From the NCBI RefSeq assembly GCF_002217945.1, contig NZ_BCMG01000002.1, positions 1 through 64,000 of the forward strand: a stretch of DNA of 64,000 bases. Reading direction: 5' to 3'. The notes under the pieces were generated by a model that was not told the origin of the DNA, did no database searches, and saw only the letters and a program-made list of their open reading frames with translations. This DNA comes from Secundilactobacillus silagei JCM 19001. GTDB lineage: Bacteria; Bacillota; Bacilli; Lactobacillales; Lactobacillaceae. The position numbers and the translations under genes are program-made. Numbering within the stretch: position 1 is the stretch's first letter; each line of letters starts with the position of its first letter. Shown piece by piece: positions 38,901 to 45,615 of the stretch.

Positions 38901-41900
38901 GATGGTTCCGATGATACGATCTTGGGTACGGTTGACGCACCTAAGGACGGAATTAACGGTAAAGATGGCGCTGCCGGCAAAGATGCCCAGACACCACAAG
39001 TTAAGGCTGTTAAGAATGACGATGGCACAACATCATACGATTTCTACATCACTAACCCAGATGGTTCCGTCAAGACGGTTGGTACAGTTGCTGCACCTAA
39101 AGATGGTAAAGATGTGCAGACCCCAACGGTTAAACCGCACACTGATGCTGACGGTAAACAAGACGGCTTCACCTATACTCTGAACGGTGTTGATTACACT
39201 GTTTTGAATGGTAAAGATGGCCAGAATGGTACTAACGGTAAAGATGGTGCCAATGGTAAGGATGCTGAAGTCACCAGCTCAACCATTGATAAAGATGGTA
39301 ACACAGTGATTACTTTTAATGATGGTAAGACAGTCACAGTTCCTAAGGGTGCTAAAGGTGCTGATGGTCAAACGCCTTCAGTTAAGGAAGTTACTGATCA
39401 AGCTGGCAACAAGACGCTTGAATTCTATCTGCCAGGTACTAAGGCTGATGGTTCCGATGATACGATTTTGGGTACGATTGCTGCACCTAAGGATGGAATT
39501 AACGGGACTAACGGTAAAGATGGCCAGACACCACAAGTTAAGCCTGGTGTTGATAAAGATGGTAACGCTGACTACGAGTTCTACATCACTAACCCAGACG
39601 GTTCTACCAAGACAGTTGGTACAGTTGCCGCACCTAAAGATGGTAAAGACGGTACGAATGGTAAAGATGGTCAAACACCTACAGTTTCACCACACACCGA
39701 TGCCAAAGGCAATGTTGATGGCTACACCTTCACGCTGAATGGTATTCCTTACACTGTTAAGAATGGTACCGATGGTAAAGCTGCAACTGTTACGAACACA
39801 AGCACCGACAAAGATGGCAATACAGTCATTACCTTCAGCGATGGCTCACAAGTTGTTGTCGATAAGGGTGACAAGGGTGATCCTGGTACAAACGGTACTA
39901 ATGGTAAAGATGGTCAAACACCACAGATCAAGGCTGTTAAGGGCAACGATGGTACAACTCAATACGAGTTCTACATTACTAACCCAGATGGATCGACCAA
40001 GACAGTTGGCACTGTCACTGCACCTAAGGATGGTGTAGACGGTAAAGATGGCCAGACACCATTAGTTGAACCCGTTAAGGATGCCAATGGTAAGACGGTC
40101 AGCTACAACTTCTATTACACCAACGATAAGGGCCAGAAGGTCTCACTTGGTACAGTAGACGCACCTAAAGATGGTCAAGATGGTCAAACACCAACAGTTT
40201 CACCACACACCGATGCCAATGGTAATGTTGATGGTTACACCTTCACACTTAATGGCACTGATTACACCGTTAAGAATGGTACTAATGGAACTAACGGTAC
40301 GAATGGCAAAGATGGTGCTGACGGTAAGGATGCAACTGTCGAGAGCACGACCACCGACAAAGATGGCAATACAGTCATTACCTTCGGCGATGGCTCAACG
40401 GTCACAGTTGATAAAGGTAAAGATGGCACTGCTGGTAAAGATGGTCAGACTCCACAAGTCAAAGCGGTTAAGAACGACGATGGTACGACTTCATATGAGT
40501 TCTACACCACTAACCCAGACGGCTCGACCAAGGTTATTAGCACTGTCGCTGCACCTAAAGATGGCGTGGATGGTAAAGATGGTCAGACACCATTAATTGA
40601 ACCCGTTAAGGACCCGACTACTGGTAAGACGGTCAGCTACAACTTCTACTACACTAACGATAAGGGCCAGAAGGTCTCACTTGGTACAGTAGATGCACCG
40701 AAAGATGGAACTAACGGTACGAATGGTAAAGATGGCGCTAACGGTAAGGATGCAACTATTAAGAGCACAACTACCGACAAGGATGGTAACACGGTAATTA
40801 CCTTCGGCGATAACTCAACGGTCACAGTTGATAAGGGTAAAGATGCTCAAACACCACAGGTTAAGGCTGTTAAGAATGATGATGGCACGACTTCATACGA
40901 GTTCTACACCACTAACCCAGACGGTTCTACCAAGATTGTTGGGACGGTTGCAGCACCTAAAGATGGAACTTCGGTTACTGTAACTGGTACTTCTACCGAT
41001 CCTAATGGCAATACCGTAGTCACCTTCTCCGATGGCAAGACAGCAACAATTGCTAAAGGCAAGGACGGCACTAACGGTACCAATGGTAAGGATGGCGTCA
41101 CACCAATCATTACCACGACACCAATCAAGGATGCTCAAGGTAACGTTACCGGTTCAACCATTGTCATTACGACACCTGGTTCAACCGATAAACCACAAGT
41201 TATCAACGTGACGAATGGTAAAGATGGTGCCACACCAACCCTGATTCCAGAAAAGGATGCTAATGGCAACATTACCGGTTACGCGATTACGATCAACGGT
41301 AATTCTGCCGGCGAGATCAAGAATGGTAAAGATGGTTCTACCATTACAACTAAGCCAGTAACTGACAAGGATGGTAACTCAATTGGGATCACACTTGCGA
41401 TTGATGGCAAGGATGCCGGGACTATTTTGAACGGTACGAATGGTAAATCACCAGTCTTAACACCAATTACTGATGCTAACGGCAAGACCACTGGTTACAC
41501 GATTTCAATCGATAATCAGCCGGCTGGTACCATCACTGATGGTAAAGATGGTTCAACACCTGACTTTACAGCAACCAAGGACGATAAAGGAAATGTAACC
41601 GGCTACACCATCACCATTGATGGCAAGCCGGTTGGCACGATCGCTAATGGTAAAGACGGTAAAGATGGCGCTACTCCAATGATCACGACGATTCCTGAAA
41701 AGGATGCTGACGGTAAGACAATTGGCACGATCGTTACCATTTCAACGCCAGGTTCAGACCAAGCACCGCAGACTATCACCATTACTAACGGTAAGAACGG
41801 TACTAATGGTCAGGCCCCACAAGTTAAGGCAGTCAAGAACGCCGATGGGACAACCTCATATGAGTTCTACACTGTTGGACCGGATGGCAAAGAAATCTCC

Positions 41901-44297
41901 GCCGGTACTGTGGATGCACCAAAAGATGGTACAAACGGTAAAGATGGCAAGAGCATTACCGTTACAAATACTGCTACCGACGATAAAGGCAACACAGTCA
42001 TTACCTTTAGCGATGGCACAAAAGCAACGGTTGCTAAAGGTCAAGACGGTAAAGACGGCGTTAACGGTAAAGATGGTCAAACACCTGAAGTTGAACCAAT
42101 CAAGGATCCTGCGACTGGCAAGACGGTCAGCTACAACTTCTACTACACCAACGATAAGGGTCAAAAGGTTTCACTTGGTACGGTAGATGCACCGAAAGAC
42201 GGTACGAACGGTAAAGATGGTCAAACACCGCAAGTTAAGCCGCGTTACGATGCTAACGGTAAAGTTGATGGCTGGGACTACGTTTTGAACGGTACGAATT
42301 ATATCGTGATGAATGGTAAAGACGGCGCAACGCCAACGGTTAAGCCACACTACGATACTAATCATGACGTTGATGGCTACACCTTCACTTTGAACGGTAC
42401 GAATTACTTCGTGAAGAATGGTATCAATGGTAAAGACGGCGTTAACGGTAAAGATGGTCAAAACGGCAAAGACGGCAAAGATGGTAAGGACGGTCAGACA
42501 CCTCAAGTTAAGGCTGTTAAGAACGCCGACGGAACAACCTCTTACGAATTCTATGTAACCGACCAAAATGGTAAAGAAACCACTGTTGGCACGGTCAAAG
42601 CACCTAAAGACGGTGTGGATGGTAAGACCCCTCAAGTTGAACCGGTCAAGGACGCTTCTGGTAAGACAGTCGCTTACAACTTCTACTACACTGACGATAC
42701 TGGCAAGAAGGTATCTGTTGGTAAGGTCGATGCACCTGCTGATGGTAAAGATGGCACAGTAACAACGATCAAAGCACACAATGGTGCTGATGGTAAAGCT
42801 GATGGCTGGACCCTTACCTTGGACGGTACTGATTACGTCATTAAGAGTGGCGCTGACGGTACTAACGGTACTAATGGAAAGGATGGTAAAGACGGTCAAA
42901 CACCAGAACTTGATCCTTCAAAGACGGTCACTAACAAGGATGGTTCAAAGACCTACTACTTCGTTAACCCTGATGGCAGTAGCGCTGGTCAAATCACGCT
43001 TCCTAATGACGGCAAAGATGGTTCGGGTGTAACGATCAACAATAACAACACTCTGAATGGTAATGGTGATAAGAATCAAGAGTCGAACGGTTCAACGACC
43101 AAGGATACCTCAACCACGACTGATACGACGACTAATCCTAATGGCTCAAAGACCGTTAAGACCACTGAGATTACTATTAATCCAGATGGTTCAAAGACCA
43201 CTAAGACTACGACCACGACGACTCCGGGTGAAAATGGTGCCGATTCTACGACCACTATCAACATTACGACGACTCCTGCTTCAGGCAATGGTGGCAAGGG
43301 TACTGATGGCAATGACGGCAAGAATGGTACTAACGGGACCTCTACTGACACTAATAAGACGGTGACGATCACTCATAACAATGATGGTTCAACCACCACC
43401 AAGACAGTTACTGAAACGACTGTTACGGATCCTAGCGGTAAGAAGACTACGACGACCACGACTGACACTGAGACGACTCCAGGTAAACCTAGTGACAAGA
43501 ACACTAGCACCACTACGAATAAGACTGTCACGATCACCAAAAATGGTAAAGGTGGTTTGACAACGACTGAGACCGATATCGTTACGACGGTAACCAACCC
43601 AGATGGTAAAAAATCAACTACTACCACCAAAAAGCTTGAAAGAATTCCTGGTGGCGTGACATCACTAAGTGGCAAACCAGGCGATAATACACCGGACAAC
43701 AATGGTGGTACTGACACACCGGGCAACAACGGTGGTACTGGCACACCAGGCAACAATGGTGGTACCCCAACCACGACTACCAATCCTGGTCAGCCTGGCA
43801 CCGCAGTTCCTGGTAATAATGGTGGTACCCCAACCACCACTACTGCTACACCGACACCAGGTACCGCTACTCCAAACGGTAATGGCGGTGTAACTACCGA
43901 AGCTGGTGAAGGTACGGCTGCTTCCAATGGTAATGGCGGTGTAACTTCTGAAACTGGCGAAGGTACTGCTACTCCAAATGGCGATAATGCCAATGGTGGT
44001 ATCTCCAGTCAAGTGAGTGCTGGTATGGCACCAATGAGTGAATCAACTAATGGCGGCACTGCAACGATGCAAAGAACTGCAGCAAGTTCACCAAAAGTTG
44101 ATTTGACCAAGGACTTGAGTACTAGCAACGGTCAAGGAGTTGCCAACGACACGCTGCCACAGACTAATGAAAGCGCAGCCTCAACTTCAGCAATGGTTAT
44201 GGTAGGCGCTGGCATGACGATTATGGCTGCTACGTTAGCTTACGGTGCAACTCGTCGCAAGCGTCACAGCAACGACGATCACGAGTCACTTTACTAG
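26949..44297 (+). CDS. Giant LPxTG-anchored repeat surface protein (5,782 aa)
   Basis: A cell-wall adhesin-like protein of about 5,782 residues, uninterrupted over 17.3 kb. Order: KxYKxGKxW-type signal (KLYKAGTRW; cut near VKAD, about residue 55); Ser/Thr/Ala/Asn-rich stretch (57-200); beta repeats of the type SDGTITFTNPDKTVTKIDP (about 200-710); two Mub/Muc_B2-like domains (about 715-835 and 849-950, the second with RTIHFVDQKGATLHPD); a 13 kb region (about 954-5355) of short GxY collagen-like blocks and GKDGxTP-linked beta modules; a Thr-rich stalk (5370-5600); PGNNGGT repeats; and LPQTNE at 5736-5741 with a membrane helix and RRKRH tail. LPQTxE is the form used by lactobacillar sortase A. 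Probable role is binding to mucus, matrix or other cells. It is preceded by an AAGGGGGAG site and followed by a glycosyltransferase-like gene. Confidence 0.9.
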   Translation: MEKYKFNMQKLARDSVDRKVRFKLYKAGTRWLVAGMATLTFGLTAFSLPGQVKADTAASTNNGDASTTGRNATAAKQVVLKSSQNNAASGSTNTPAATPAPTAPTNTGTQSPAKATSTTGSTTDGANGSSVTANQPAKNADSSTGTDSSQNNNSSAAEQKLSQVDAVSAPEAPAAQSANAAAQDATDNASDVSLNSADNKVTLTQSDATSGKGTFAFGNNMLTLTDKDGKTSTIDFNQFGQPNTINVNNSTPQPLTVNLPGQKGSTTVSKNADGSSTFYFPDGTKDVVKPGDTTQQTISTGGSFVTNSDGTITFTNPDKTVTKIDPKKDAQPINDKTTVVFVPKGDTSIQPSEMTGNGTFVVNPSGTITFTDQSGKTLTIDPNNLGKPTIVNSYKNSGTVTTPPLILPALRGKNGDVTYLSATNITGNSLTFKTESQDGTYTSTFKVKLGDKGYFPNGADYAIDSSGVFSVTSPDGSRYTINPYKIGGYPTASDSKVMNAAIPVETADQKTTTYIYTGELTKDGQKILHSSDGTSTVVKIGDKVTLPNGVVCTGFPDGTIGLESIDQSGTPVEEDIDLNLGTQNPNVNGIDKTTVIYVANKDGNGGNNVNITSRADGTILITNPDGSTQALKVGDKGVLDLNEMPYVVNPDGSLTLTNPDKTTTTVDPKNGISGGVTNGSVEGTVKTTAIFIPYNNVKQYTPSNNPESLDLTKTVTENIIYQTADGTHLDQDNGIQNVAFYRTATTKEDGSSDMDYSDWTTNPSGISEKNTDNSDDKKATINKVPDYIVNSQEGYTFSNATTALDKLAATAGNEDVAITGANDVVTRTLIYKKNVDIQPVDGTPETVKRTIHFVDQKGATLHPDIVQTITFGTKVIKDAQGNQKVVSYIPKSSDEDGDGTADTTPNKIFTSIDSPIVKGYTPDNVKVDDQNVPLQVDGTLSDLQTTVTYTKAPTVSVDAGTPTADKTGTTYQMTINGQPAGSFTVKNGAKGDPGQDGGTLTVDPANPATGTDANGNPTTTYHFIITKPDGTKTDGGSLTVKDGKNGDTPTIDQSKTTTDKDGNEVYTLVDSKGNSLGTLTAPKGIKGDTGAKGDRGADGSSPVLLPITDKDGNAAGYTIFIDNKPAGTIMNGKDGATPTIDPAQTKIDADGNTTYVLVDGAGKTVGTFTATKGAKGDTGAQGIQGVAGKNGTTPTLDPTKTTTGTDKDGNPTTTYHFIITKPDGTTTDGGSLTVKDGKDGTNGDTPTIDSSKTTTDKDGNKVYTFVDSKGNSLGTLTAPKGETGATGATGAAGKNGKAPQVEPIKDANGKTTGYSFFYTDDNGNKVPLGTVDAPKDGTNGDTPTIDQSKTTTDKDGNEVYTLVDSKGNSLGTLTAPKGAQGVQGKQGDPGTSPVITPTTDDKGKSTGYTITDGKNTVTVTNGKDGVTPSFTKTDTGYDIMLNGTKVGTLDNGKDGATPMVTTKPAYDKDNHVIGTTLVINGRDEDTILNGATGAQGPQGDKGDPGATPVITADKDNSGKPNGSYTITVNGQPVGSLHDGKDGATPKFTEIKGTDGTVTGYTITVNGTAVGNITNGKDGKPGSVVTVKPVTDPKTNAQTGVTLVIDGHDAGTVMDGKDGAQGPQGDPGKSATITPTTDAQGKPNGYTITDGNGKTVTVTNGKDGATPSFTKTDTGYDIMLNGTKVGSLDNGRDGATPMVTTKPAYDDKNNVIGTTLVINGRNEDTILNGTNGAKGDKGDPGATPVITADKDKSGNPTGSYTITVNGQPAGTLHDGKDGSTPKFTENKGTDGKVTGYTITVDGVTVGTLNNGQDGKPGSVVTTKAVTDEAGNKIGVQLFVDGQDGGTILNGAQGPQGPQGPQGDSPVITPDLDANGQPTGTYTIKVGKDTVGTLRNGKDGSTPKFTETKDTQGNVTGYDITVDGNKVGSLKNGTNGTNGKDGVTPVITTTPELAADGRTVIGNTITITTPGSKDKPQVFNVANGKDAQTPSVKEIDNGDGTKSYEFYLPGKNADGSDDTNLGTVAAPKDGQSITVTGTTTDENGNTVVKFSDGKTATISKGVKGDKGDKGDTGANGSSPVLLPITDKDGNAAGYTIFIDNKPAGTIMNGKNGTTPTIDPAQTKTDGDGNTTYVLVDGAGKTVGTFTAAKGAKGDTGAAGKDGSTPTVDPNHITHGTDGDGNPTTTYHFIITKPDGTTTDGGSLTITDGKNGTNGDTPKIDSSKTTTDKDGNEVYTFVDSKGNPVGTLTAPKGDTGATGAKGDKGDAGTNGQTPQVKEVTDKTTGKTQYEFYITNPDGSTKTISTVDAPKDGKDGQTPLVEPVKDATGKTTGYNFYYTNDKGQKVSLGTVDAPKDGTNGKDGTNGKDGAAPTIDPKQTTTDTDGNTTYVFVDSAGKTVGTITAAKGAKGDTGATGAAGKDGSTPTIDPSKTTTDKDGNKVYTLVDDKGNTVGTLTAPKGDKGDTGAKGADGSSPVLLPITDKDGNAAGYTIFIDNKPAGTITNGKNGKDGSTPTLDPTKTTTGTDSNGNPTTTYHFTITNPDGTKGDGGSLTVKDGKNGDTPTVDPKQTTTDKDGNTTYVLVDGAGKTVGKFTANKGDKGDTPIIDSTKTTTGKDANGNPTTTYHFTITNPDGTKGDGGSLTVTNGKAGDTPKIDPSKTTTDANGNKVYTFVDSNGNSLGTLTAPKGDKGDTGAKGADGSSPVLLPITDKDGNAAGYTVFIDNKPAGTIMNGKNGVDGKDGTTPTLDASKTTTGTDKDGNPTTTYHFVITKPDGTTTDGGTLTVKDGKDGKNGDTPTVDPKQTTTDANGNTTYVLVDGTGKTVGTFTANKGAKGDKGDTPTIDPTKTTTGTDKDGNPTTTYHFTITNPDGTKGDGGQLTVTNGKPGSVVTTKPLMGTDGKTQIGTTLVIDGKDSGTILNGVKGDKGDKGDTGATGASPIMTPTTDKDGNVTGYNITIDGKPAGTITNGKDGSTPQFTETKDGQGNVNGYDIMVDGNKVGSIKNGTNGTNGTDGISPVITTTPLLSADGKTVIGNTITITKPGSTDAPQVVNVTNGKDGQTPSVKEVTDQAGNKTLEFYLPGTKGDGSDDTILGTIAAPKDGINGKDGQTPQVKPGVDKDGNADYEFYITNPDGSTKIIGTVAAPKDGTNGKDGATPTVKPHTGADGKQDGYTYTLNGVDYTVLNGKDGQNGTNGKDGANGKDAEVTSSTTDKDGNTVVTFNDGKSITVAKGDKGADGQTPLVKEVTDKTTGKTSYEFYLPGTKGDGSDDTILGTVDAPKDGINGINGKDGQTPQVKPGVDKDGNADYEFYITNPDGSTKTVGTVAAPKDGKDGATPTVKPHTGADGKQDGYTYTLNGVDYTILNGKDGQNGKDGQNGKDLKVTGQTTDKDGNTLVTFSDGSTVTVDKGKDGTAGKDGQTPQVKAGTDKDGNAIYEFYLPGTKPDGSDDTILGTVSAPKDGINGKDGAAGKDGQTPQVKAVKNDDGTTSYEFYITNPDGSTKIVGTVAAPKDGTNGKDGQTPTVKPHTGTDGKQDGFTYTLNGVDYTVLNGKDGQNGTNGTDGKDLKVTGQTIDKDGNTVITFSDGSNVTVDKGQNGAAGKDGQTPSVKEVTDKTTGKTSYEFYLPGTKGDGSDDTILGTVDAPKDGINGTNGKDGQTPQVKASVDKNGNADYEFYITNPDGSTKTVGTVAAPKDGKDGATPTVKPHTGADGKQDGYTYTLNGVDYTVLNGKDGQNGKDGANGKDLTVTGQTTDKDGNTVVNFSDGNTVTVPKGAKGADGQTPLVKEVTDQAGNKTLEFYLPGTKADGSDDTILGTIAAPKDGTNGKDGQTPQVKEVVGTDGTKSYEFFITNPDGSTKIVGTVAAPKDGKDGINGKDGQTPTVTPYTGADGKQDGYTYTLNGVPYTVLNGKDGQNGKDGANGKDLTITDKTIDKDGNTIVTFSDGSNITIDKGKDGAAGKDGQTPQVKAGTDKDGNAIYEFYLPGAKGDGSDDTILGTVDAPKDGINGKDGAAGKDAQTPQVKAVKNDDGTTSYDFYITNPDGSVKTVGTVAAPKDGKDVQTPTVKPHTDADGKQDGFTYTLNGVDYTVLNGKDGQNGTNGKDGANGKDAEVTSSTIDKDGNTVITFNDGKTVTVPKGAKGADGQTPSVKEVTDQAGNKTLEFYLPGTKADGSDDTILGTIAAPKDGINGTNGKDGQTPQVKPGVDKDGNADYEFYITNPDGSTKTVGTVAAPKDGKDGTNGKDGQTPTVSPHTDAKGNVDGYTFTLNGIPYTVKNGTDGKAATVTNTSTDKDGNTVITFSDGSQVVVDKGDKGDPGTNGTNGKDGQTPQIKAVKGNDGTTQYEFYITNPDGSTKTVGTVTAPKDGVDGKDGQTPLVEPVKDANGKTVSYNFYYTNDKGQKVSLGTVDAPKDGQDGQTPTVSPHTDANGNVDGYTFTLNGTDYTVKNGTNGTNGTNGKDGADGKDATVESTTTDKDGNTVITFGDGSTVTVDKGKDGTAGKDGQTPQVKAVKNDDGTTSYEFYTTNPDGSTKVISTVAAPKDGVDGKDGQTPLIEPVKDPTTGKTVSYNFYYTNDKGQKVSLGTVDAPKDGTNGTNGKDGANGKDATIKSTTTDKDGNTVITFGDNSTVTVDKGKDAQTPQVKAVKNDDGTTSYEFYTTNPDGSTKIVGTVAAPKDGTSVTVTGTSTDPNGNTVVTFSDGKTATIAKGKDGTNGTNGKDGVTPIITTTPIKDAQGNVTGSTIVITTPGSTDKPQVINVTNGKDGATPTLIPEKDANGNITGYAITINGNSAGEIKNGKDGSTITTKPVTDKDGNSIGITLAIDGKDAGTILNGTNGKSPVLTPITDANGKTTGYTISIDNQPAGTITDGKDGSTPDFTATKDDKGNVTGYTITIDGKPVGTIANGKDGKDGATPMITTIPEKDADGKTIGTIVTISTPGSDQAPQTITITNGKNGTNGQAPQVKAVKNADGTTSYEFYTVGPDGKEISAGTVDAPKDGTNGKDGKSITVTNTATDDKGNTVITFSDGTKATVAKGQDGKDGVNGKDGQTPEVEPIKDPATGKTVSYNFYYTNDKGQKVSLGTVDAPKDGTNGKDGQTPQVKPRYDANGKVDGWDYVLNGTNYIVMNGKDGATPTVKPHYDTNHDVDGYTFTLNGTNYFVKNGINGKDGVNGKDGQNGKDGKDGKDGQTPQVKAVKNADGTTSYEFYVTDQNGKETTVGTVKAPKDGVDGKTPQVEPVKDASGKTVAYNFYYTDDTGKKVSVGKVDAPADGKDGTVTTIKAHNGADGKADGWTLTLDGTDYVIKSGADGTNGTNGKDGKDGQTPELDPSKTVTNKDGSKTYYFVNPDGSSAGQITLPNDGKDGSGVTINNNNTLNGNGDKNQESNGSTTKDTSTTTDTTTNPNGSKTVKTTEITINPDGSKTTKTTTTTTPGENGADSTTTINITTTPASGNGGKGTDGNDGKNGTNGTSTDTNKTVTITHNNDGSTTTKTVTETTVTDPSGKKTTTTTTDTETTPGKPSDKNTSTTTNKTVTITKNGKGGLTTTETDIVTTVTNPDGKKSTTTTKKLERIPGGVTSLSGKPGDNTPDNNGGTDTPGNNGGTGTPGNNGGTPTTTTNPGQPGTAVPGNNGGTPTTTTATPTPGTATPNGNGGVTTEAGEGTAASNGNGGVTSETGEGTATPNGDNANGGISSQVSAGMAPMSESTNGGTATMQRTAASSPKVDLTKDLSTSNGQGVANDTLPQTNESAASTSAMVMVGAGMTIMAATLAYGATRRKRHSNDDHESLY
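29809..43030 (+). repeat. Collagen-like and GKDG-linked repeat region
   Basis: About 13.2 kb of the giant gene. Short true G-x-y runs (for example GATGAQGPQGDKGDPG and GPQGPQGPQGD) alternate with 35-60-residue modules ending in GKDG or GTNGKDG. Module types include TPTIDPxxTTTDxDGNTTYV, GYTITVDGxxVGTL, YEFYITNPDGSTK, GYTYTLNGVDYTVLNGKDG and DGNTVVTFSDGSTVTVDKG. Exact triplet runs are too short to make one continuous triple helix. Confidence 0.85.
36261..40060 (+). repeat. Seven ~180-residue super-repeats
   Basis: The motif QTPQVK starts at 36261, 36810, 37356, 37905, 38424, 38988 and 39525, giving periods of 549, 546, 549, 519, 564 and 537 bp, all multiples of three. Each super-repeat holds four sub-modules: YEFYITNPDGSTK, GYTYTLNGVDYTVLNG, a DGNTVVTFSDG strand pair and YEFYLPGTKGDGSDDTILG. 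Confidence 0.85.
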
Positions 44298-44382
44298 TCA
44301 AAACGACTAGGGCAGTTTGAAATGAGAAAAGCTGCACAACATATTTCAGTATTCGCAATTATGCAACTTTGCTCTTATTAGG

Positions 44383-44408
44383 GAGGGCGATGTAAAAGTC
44401 GCCTTCTC
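44383..44408 (+). terminator. Hairpin between giant gene and glycosyltransferase gene
   Basis: GAGGGCGA / TCGCCTTCTC stem around TGTAAAAG, without a T-run. It may attenuate rather than stop transcription into the next gene, which starts 32 bp later. Confidence 0.35.
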
Positions 44409-44440
44409 ATACATAGCTAAATTACAAGGGGGATAACACG

Positions 44441-45418
44441 ATGACAAAACGAATTAGTATTATTATTGTGGTTAATAGTGCTCGGGAAGATGATCTGGTG
44501 ATTCCGTTATCATCGATCAACAATCAACTTGGCATTGATTTCCGTGACGTAGAAGTGATTTTGGTGGATAACGGTCAATATCGATTGAGAGATGTCGAGC
44601 AATTTCAGCTATTCAAGAATCTCAATATTCGCTACGAAAATCCGGATACCGTTTTGTCGTGGGAAGAAGCCTTTGAGCATGGCGTCCAGTGCGCAACTGG
44701 GGAATACGTGATGTTCATGGGACCCAGTGGCTTATTAAACCAAACCAGTGTTATTCAAAGCTTTAGTTCGACGGCTGATCAAAATCCGAACGCCGAAGTA
44801 TTGACGGGGTTAATTCTGGAACAGGATATCGCCAAGGATCGAACGACTCAGTTCAAGGTTGGCAATAACTATTTGACGGCTTGCGGCCGTTGGTTCAGCC
44901 GAACTTTTCTCAATCAATACGGGCTGCATTGGCGCGCAGTGGGCAAATATTCGGATGAGCTGTACAGCCGGTTAGTAAATACGGTGGCCACTAATGACGT
45001 CAACGTTAATGAGATCAGTTACGCGCGGTTTATGAGCCGCGATATTCGCTCGGATGTTTTAGCGCCCGTTTCACAGATTGCGTCCACTGAGCGCATTACC
45101 ATGTTGAGACAGTTTCTTGAAACCATTAAACGGATCGACCCGCAAGCCTACAGCGACGAATTTGCCAAAATTTGTGTACGCTACTATACCCGTCGAAAAG
45201 AGATCGCTAATTCGGATCGGGCGTTAGTTGATCAATCCTTCTACCTGCTGGTGGTTCAAAACGCATCCGCTTGGCCAAACGTTCAGTTATTCGTTAACCA
45301 CATTAAACTTAATGATCAGTCAGTAAACGCGCCTTGGGTCAAGGAACAGCAACTGTTTGACCAGTACATTCAGTCGTTAGATAAAGTTGCTAATACCTCT
45401 CAATTCACACAGAATTAG
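44441..45418 (+). CDS. GT2-like glycosyltransferase, DxD motif missing
   Basis: A 325-residue protein with the N-terminal fold of family 2 glycosyltransferases: ISIIIVVNSAREDD, VILVDNGQY and ATGEYVMFM. Where GT2 enzymes have the metal- and nucleotide-sugar-binding D-x-D (usually FLDPDD), this one reads FMGPSG (92-97). The C-terminal half (about 180-325) is helical and unfamiliar. The gene has AAGGGGG before its ATG and directly follows the giant Ser/Thr-rich adhesin gene, so it may help glycosylate that protein. Loss of DxD means it may be inactive, metal-independent or a partner subunit. It ends at a strong terminator. Confidence 0.65.
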   Translation: MTKRISIIIVVNSAREDDLVIPLSSINNQLGIDFRDVEVILVDNGQYRLRDVEQFQLFKNLNIRYENPDTVLSWEEAFEHGVQCATGEYVMFMGPSGLLNQTSVIQSFSSTADQNPNAEVLTGLILEQDIAKDRTTQFKVGNNYLTACGRWFSRTFLNQYGLHWRAVGKYSDELYSRLVNTVATNDVNVNEISYARFMSRDIRSDVLAPVSQIASTERITMLRQFLETIKRIDPQAYSDEFAKICVRYYTRRKEIANSDRALVDQSFYLLVVQNASAWPNVQLFVNHIKLNDQSVNAPWVKEQQLFDQYIQSLDKVANTSQFTQN

Positions 45419-45433
45419 GCTGATTGATGAACG

Positions 45434-45479
45434 AAGCACCGCTAGATTTCCTGAACTTGGGGATCTAGCGGTGCTTTTA
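45434..45479 (+). terminator. Intrinsic terminator
   Basis: AAGCACCGCTAGAT / ATCTAGCGGTGCTTTT stem. Confidence 0.9.
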
Positions 45480-45523
45480 CTGTTTCCAAATTTGAGTTAT
45501 AAATCAGAGTAATCAAAAAAGAC

Positions 45524-45564
45524 TTGTATTTATACGTTTACCTGTTATACTTATTGCAACAAGT
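45524..45564 (+). promoter_or_regulatory. Promoter with near-palindromic operator
   Basis: TTGTAT (45524-45529), 16 bp, then an extended -10 TGtTATACT (TATACT 45546-45551). ACTTATTGCAACAAGT at 45549-45564 is palindromic at 14 of 16 positions and covers the transcription start, so it is a good operator candidate for the Rrf2 regulator encoded downstream. Confidence 0.6.
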
Positions 45565-45615
45565 TACATCAAAAGCAACAGGAATAATCAGATAAATTAA
45601 GGGAGCACATTAAAA

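Noticed and set aside
36261-40060. Regular repeats resembling a CRISPR-like array
   Set aside because: The units are coding, in frame and 519-564 bp long, with no short repeat-spacer pattern and no cas genes in the window.
29581-43893. Numerous open frames on both strands inside the giant gene
   Set aside because: They are by-products of the repetitive codon pattern; only the 17.3 kb frame has a start signal and domain order.
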